Source of the DNA: Serratia surfactantfaciens
GTDB taxonomy: Bacteria > Pseudomonadota > Gammaproteobacteria > Enterobacterales > Enterobacteriaceae
NCBI RefSeq assembly: GCF_001642805.2
Contig: NZ_CP016948.1
Span: forward strand, 3,658,001 to 3,722,000
Length of the DNA stretch: 64,000 nucleotides
Reading direction: 5' to 3'
In this document: piece by piece, positions 59,962 to 64,000 of the stretch
Layout of the letters: each line of letters starts with the position of its first letter
Position numbering within the stretch: position 1 is the stretch's first letter
Position numbers and translations under genes: made by a program
The notes under the pieces: generated by a model
Seen by the model: only the letters and a program-made list of their open reading frames with translations
What the model was told of the DNA's origin: nothing
Databases searched by the model: none

Positions 59962-61457
59962 TAGAGAACCCAGCCTATGGCACTCAGCATGGACGCCGTA
60001 CAAAAAGCAAATTCCGGCCACCCGGGTGCCCCTATGGGCATGGCGGACATCGCCGAAGTCCTGTGGCGTGACTACCTCAACCACAACCCGACTAACCCGC
60101 ACTGGGCTGACCGCGACCGTTTCGTGCTCTCCAACGGCCACGGCTCCATGTTGATTTACAGCCTCCTGCACCTCACCGGCTACGACCTGCCGATGCGCGA
60201 GCTGGAGAACTTCCGTCAGCTGCATTCCAAAACCCCGGGCCACCCGGAGTACGGCTACACCCCGGGCGTTGAGACCACCACCGGCCCGCTGGGCCAGGGC
60301 ATCGCCAACGCCGTCGGCTTCGCCATCGCCGAACGCACCCTGGCGGCGCAGTTCAACCGCCCTGGCCACGACATCGTCGACCACCACACCTACGCCTTCA
60401 TGGGCGACGGCTGCATGATGGAAGGTATCTCGCACGAAGTCTGCTCCCTGGCCGGCACCCTCAAGCTCGGCAAGCTGACCGCTTTCTACGATGACAACGG
60501 CATCTCCATCGACGGCCACGTCGACGGCTGGTTCACCGACGACACCGCCCTGCGTTTCGAAGCCTACGGCTGGCACGTGGTGCGCAACGTCGACGGCCAC
60601 AACCCGGACGCCATCAAGGCGGCGATTGAAGAAGCCCGCAAGGTGACCGACAAGCCGTCGCTGCTGATGTGCAAGACCGTTATCGGCTTCGGTTCGCCGA
60701 ACAAGGCCGGTACCCATGACGTGCACGGCGCCGCGCTGGGCGCAGCCGAAGTGGCCGCCACCCGCGAAGCGCTGGGCTGGAAATACGCCGCCTTTGAAAT
60801 CCCGCAGGACATCTACGCCCAGTGGGACGCCAAGGAAGCCGGTCAGGCCAAGGAAGCGGCCTGGAACGACAAGTTCGCCGCCTACGCCAAGGCCTTCCCG
60901 GAGCAGGCTGCCGAGTTCAAGCGCCGCATGAACGGCGAGCTGCCGGCCGACTGGAAAGCCGACGCCAAAGCGTTCGTGGAAAAACTGCAGGCCAACCCGG
61001 CCAACATCGCCAGCCGCAAGGCGTCGCAGAACGCGCTGGAAGCGTTCGGCAAGGTGCTGCCGGAGTTCCTGGGCGGCTCCGCCGACCTGGCGCCGAGCAA
61101 CCTGACCATGTGGTCCGGCTCGAAAGCGCTGAACGTTGACCCGGCGGGCAACTACATTCATTACGGCGTGCGCGAGTTCGGCATGACCGCCATCACCAAC
61201 GGCATCGCGCTGCACGGCGGCTTCCTGCCGTACTCGGCGACCTTCCTGATGTTCGTGGAATACGCCCGCAACGCGGTGCGCATGGCGGCGCTGATGAAGC
61301 TGCGCAACGTGTTCGTCTACACCCACGACTCCATCGGTCTGGGCGAAGACGGCCCGACCCACCAGCCGGTGGAGCAGCTGGCGAGCCTGCGCGTGACCCC
61401 GAACATGAGCACCTGGCGCCCGTGCGACCAGGTGGAATAGAGAACCCAGCCTATGGC
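59962..61457. repeat. Exact 20-bp direct repeats bounding the transketolase fragment
   Basis: TAGAGAACCCAGCCTATGGC occurs at 59962-59981 and again at 61438-61457. It is the left portion of the tRNA-Phe terminator hairpin. The right copy continues into the intact hairpin, the left copy into transketolase sequence. Confidence 0.95.
59977..61440 (+). pseudogene. tktA: Internal transketolase fragment inserted behind tRNA-Phe
   Basis: The frame encodes 487 residues matching E. coli TktA from about residue 12 ([20 protein letters not shown]) to about 491 ([11 protein letters not shown]). The first 12 and last 170 or so residues are missing. The TPP motif [12 protein letters not shown] is intact, but the pyrimidine domain is cut and the C-terminal domain is gone, so no transketolase activity is expected. 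The ATG lies in the terminator loop with no ribosome site, and the TAG is created by the right-hand repeat. No frameshift or stop is seen. A full tktA is expected elsewhere. Confidence 0.9.
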
Positions 61458-61466
61458 TGGGTTTTT
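61443..61466 (+). terminator. Displaced tRNA-Phe terminator
   Basis: AACCCAGCC and GGCTGGGTT pair around TAT, followed by TTTTT. It is the intact hairpin, now 1.49 kb past the tRNA because of the insertion. Confidence 0.9.
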
Positions 61467-61480
61467 GCTTTTCAGAGACA

Positions 61481-61640
61481 GGACTCTCCATCGAACTGCG
61501 TTCGATTATTCGGCCAAAGGCCTCACCCTGCGGGCCAGCGCTGAAGCGCTGTTCAACACGGCGCCAGCGCCGGTTGTCCGAGTCCGGGCACCATCTTCAG
61601 AAGAACCCGCCTATGGCGGGTTTTTTGCTTTCTGGGGTAC
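61481..61640 (+). repeat. 160-bp tRNA-associated repeat, unit 1
   Basis: The unit starts GGACTCTCCATCGAACTGCG and contains several short dyads (TCGAAC/GTTCGA, CAGCGCT/AGCGCTG, GGCGCC). It then has an 18-base exact copy of the tRNA-Phe 3' end (61577-61594) and ends with a terminator hairpin AACCCGCC/GGCGGGTT plus T6 (61604-61626). It has the layout of the tyrT repeats of E. coli. No protein is supported. Confidence 0.9.
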
Positions 61641-61800
61641 GGACTCTCCATCGAACTGCGTTCGATTATTCGGCCTAAAGGCCTCACCCTGCAGGCCAGC
61701 GCTGAAGCGCTGTTCAACACGGCGCCAGCGCCGGTTGTCCGAGTCCGGTCGCCCTATTCAAAAGAACCCGCCTATGGCGGGTTTTTCGCTTTCTGGGTTC
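61641..61800 (+). repeat. 160-bp tRNA-associated repeat, unit 2
   Basis: This is a tandem near-copy of unit 1, differing at a few bases and one inserted T. Its copy of the tRNA 3' end is decayed (TCCGAGTCCGGTCGCC at 61738-61753). It ends with its own hairpin AACCCGCC/GGCGGGTT and T-run (61765-61786). Confidence 0.9.
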
Positions 61801-63019
61801 GCGCTACCCGACCGTACAGGTTCTGATTAATAAAATGCTATCTGAATTATTAAAAATATTACTCAGCTAATAAATCTCCCGCAAAAATTCCGTTCCTCCC
61901 GTGCATATCCATTAGCCAAAAAGTGAATGCCCTCCTCATTACACGCGGAAGGTGTATTGATCATGCTCAGTCAAATGAGTAGTGGAGGAAAGAGAGGCAG
62001 AACAGCAAACGGCATTATTTACGAATAGGCCGTAGTTTTAATAAAAAATAAAGCTAAATATATTGCCTTACATAGAGTAATAACGCAGGTCTATGCACAT
62101 CCCTGACCAGACAGTTTTTCACTCTGGCTGGAGAGTAGAAATGCATGGAGTTAACCGGGCTCTCCACTTGGTTGCCCTGCGGGTTAAATGCCAGTCACGA
62201 TGGCCAAACGGATTGTCGGATAGAACTCGCTAGCCTGGTCGCCGTACCAGAATCTTTCGCAGCCGGCTCGAGCAATCACCCTCCCCTGGCAATCGTTGCC
62301 CTCATTAGTTAAACAAAAGGTAAACCCAAGAGTTAACGCGAACAATCCATGCCCACGGGTTTATGCAACGGGTGGGTAAAATCTTACTGTTTAGCGCGGT
62401 AATAAGGAAAAACCAGGGGAAAAATGCCAGGCTCGACTCCGGTTAACTGGCGCGCCACGCCCCAGCGGAACAAAATCAACCCATTGAATTTATTTAAAAA
62501 ACAGAAATAAAAACCAATCGATTTTATAATTTCACTTCTGATTTCATATTTTCAAAAAGCACCCGGCTTCTAATATCACGTTATTTCACCTTCCCAGCGC
62601 CTATTTTAAGGCTATCCTAAGCAACAAATACCTGATCTCAGAAATGCCAGACGAACGCAGGCTGGCGCATACAGCAGAAAAACAGATGAGTACCCGAACG
62701 GTTGACCTCTTCCCCAAGGTTACTGTTTTCATGACGTGATGAATCAGGTTTATCAGATTCTTACTTAAGAATATTAATTAAATACACACGCAAGCTTTCA
62801 TAGGGATTTTCATGGAAAGAAAACACCCGTAGCCTTTACCTTATGCGCTACCGAATTTTAAACGGACATTTAAAAATACGACATTTTTAACCCGTGCAAT
62901 TTTTAATCACATTTAATTCGTGAAGTTTACTTATAAGAAAAAGACAGCCTGGTTGCTATGAGCCACCCCATCTGCAGCCGTATTTCTGGGTATTATTCTC
63001 ATTATACTGGAGCTTATTA
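61801..63019. other. AT-rich stretch without a recognisable gene
   Basis: About 1.2 kb carries no convincing coding frame. The base composition drops well below that of the core genes. It separates the tRNA repeats from the siderophore gene and may be decayed or acquired DNA plus the control region of that gene. Confidence 0.6.
62988..63010 (+). promoter_or_regulatory. Weak Fur-box-like sequence
   Basis: TATTATTCTCATTATAC, 12-28 bp before the start codon, contains two ATTAT-type hexamers like those in Fur sites. The match is partial. Iron control is expected for this kind of gene, so the site is noted. Confidence 0.3.
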
Positions 63020-64000
63020 ATGAATCAGCGTTTGGATATCATCGGTATTGGCCTTGGCCCGTCGAATCTTAGCCTGGCGGCCTTAGGGAGTGAAATAGAG
63101 GGATTTACGGGGCAATTCCTTGAACGCAAACCTCATTTCTCTTGGCATCCAGGGATGATCCTGGCGGATTGCAGCATGCAGACCAACTTTTTAAAAGATT
63201 TGGTGAGCGCAGTTGCCCCAACCAACCCCTATAGTTTTCTCAACTATCTGGTAAAAAACAGAAAGTTCTACCGATTCCTGACAACGGAACAGCGCACCGC
63301 GTCGCGTGAAGAATTCGCCGATTACCTCACCTGGGCCGCGAGCGGAATGGGATCGTTGGCGTTCAATCAAGACGTTCAGCGGGTCGAGTTTGACGATCGG
63401 GAACGCCAATTCGTGGTCACGACCTCAAATGCAGTATTCCACGCCAGACACGTAAGCATAGGTATTGGTAAGAAAATAAAGTTGCCGGACTGCGTGACGG
63501 CGCAAAACGATCGCTGTTTCCATGCCAGCGAAATGATGCTGCGCAACCCCAACCTGGCAGGCAAACGCGTGGCGATCGTCGGCGGTGGCCAGAGCGGCGC
63601 GGATCTGTTCCTGAATATTTTTAAAGGGGAATGGGGGCAGCCGGAACAACTCGACTGGATATCACGGCGCAATAATTACAACGCGCTTGATGAAGCGGCC
63701 TTTGCCAACGAATATTTCACGCCTGATTACGTCGAGAGCTTTTACTCGCTCGATAGCGCGGCCAAGCGGCATATGCTGGCCGAGCAGAAGATGACCTCAG
63801 ACGGCATCACCAGCGAATCGCTGCTGGCCATTTATCGTGCCATGTACCACCGCTTCGATGTATTGCGCGAGAAATTATGGGTGCGCCTGCTGCCCAGCCG
63901 TTCGCTAACGGCCTTGAAGCACACGCTGGATAACGCCTACCAACTCGAAACGCACCATCATCTCGATCATGGCCAGGAAGCCTTCAAGGCGGACGTGGTG
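63020..64000 (+). CDS. IucD-like lysine/diamine N-hydroxylase for a hydroxamate siderophore, 3' end outside window
   Basis: The first 327 codons of a flavin N-monooxygenase are seen. FAD motif GIGLGPSNLSLAAL is near residue 9. The block SMQTNFLKDLVSAVAPTNPY near 54, the NADPH motif VGGGQSGADLFLNIFKGEWG near 192 and RRNNYNALDEAAFANEYFTPDY are close to aerobactin IucD. Such enzymes N-hydroxylate lysine, ornithine or cadaverine, the first step in making hydroxamate siderophores. GGAG is seven bases upstream. Here the gene comes first after a long gap, whereas iucD is fourth in iucABCD, so another siderophore pathway is possible. Confidence 0.88.
   Translation, partial: MNQRLDIIGIGLGPSNLSLAALGSEIEGFTGQFLERKPHFSWHPGMILADCSMQTNFLKDLVSAVAPTNPYSFLNYLVKNRKFYRFLTTEQRTASREEFADYLTWAASGMGSLAFNQDVQRVEFDDRERQFVVTTSNAVFHARHVSIGIGKKIKLPDCVTAQNDRCFHASEMMLRNPNLAGKRVAIVGGGQSGADLFLNIFKGEWGQPEQLDWISRRNNYNALDEAAFANEYFTPDYVESFYSLDSAAKRHMLAEQKMTSDGITSESLLAIYRAMYHRFDVLREKLWVRLLPSRSLTALKHTLDNAYQLETHHHLDHGQEAFKADVV

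Noticed and set aside
59962..61457. The 20-bp repeats as attL/attR of a mobile island
   Set aside because: No integrase or other mobility gene lies between them, and they lie outside the tRNA body, unlike ordinary tRNA-targeted att sites. Left open as an unusual insertion.
59893..61491. 532-codon minus-strand frame across tRNA-Phe and the tkt fragment
   Set aside because: It runs through the tRNA and antisense to clear transketolase sequence; the translation shows no known family.
61481..61800. CRISPR array
   Set aside because: Only two long units in direct tandem with no unique spacers and no cas genes; the tRNA-end copies explain the repeat better.
61453..61830. 125-codon frame across the two 160-bp repeats
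   Set aside because: Each unit is read in a different frame because the repeat is not a multiple of three, so the protein has no repeat of its own; no ribosome site.

Overview
The window is chromosomal DNA of an enterobacterium, most likely a Serratia of the marcescens group. This rests on GC-rich coding sequence, Shine-Dalgarno-led genes, and proteins that follow the E. coli orthologues closely in sequence, length and order while the chromosome is arranged differently. No database search was possible, so the genus is an inference.

Block 1 (1-32.1 kb) is collinear with the E. coli thpR/sfsA-dksA-gluQRS-pcnB-folK-panBCD-yadE-yadGH-can-hpt-cueO-yacC-speED-yacL-acnB-lpd-aceFE-pdhR-aroP region. 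It covers RNA metabolism, the stringent-response cofactor DksA, folate, pantothenate and spermidine synthesis, copper defence, and the pyruvate dehydrogenase/TCA entry genes. Differences from E. coli are qseBC placed between folK and panB, no gcd between hpt and cueO, and small unfamiliar secreted-protein genes between yacL and acnB. Recognisable control sites include a CueR-type promoter at cueO, a PdhR operator at pdhR, a TyrR-like box at aroP, a PmrA/QseB-like box at qseB, and an AUU start codon at pcnB.

Block 2 (32.1-39.4 kb) is an accessory cluster at a synteny junction. It encodes a Tat-exported molybdopterin hydroxylase large subunit, a 2Fe-2S subunit and a membrane-anchored triheme cytochrome c. 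Divergent to these are two cofactor-maturation genes (MocA-like and XdhC-like), followed by a Rob/MarA-type AraC regulator. Together they look like a periplasmic oxidase of an aldehyde or N-heterocycle; the substrate is unknown.

Block 3 (39.4-59.2 kb) begins with a class I fumarase and then follows the E. coli sprT-endA-rsmE-gshB-yqgE-ruvX-yggR-yggS-proC-yggT-yggU-rdgB-hemW...yggN-glsB-yggL-trmB-mutY-yggX-mltC-speC region. One DUF29 gene sits between hemW and yggN.

Block 4 (59.2-64 kb) is the most unusual part. A tRNA-Phe gene with a clear promoter is followed by a 1.46-kb, reading-frame-intact internal fragment of a transketolase gene. The fragment sits inside the tRNA's own terminator and is flanked by an exact 20-bp direct repeat. 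Next come two tandem 160-bp repeats that carry copies of the tRNA 3' end plus a terminator hairpin, an arrangement resembling the E. coli tyrT/rtT repeats. After about 1.2 kb of AT-rich DNA without a recognisable gene, the window ends inside an IucD-like siderophore N-hydroxylase gene.
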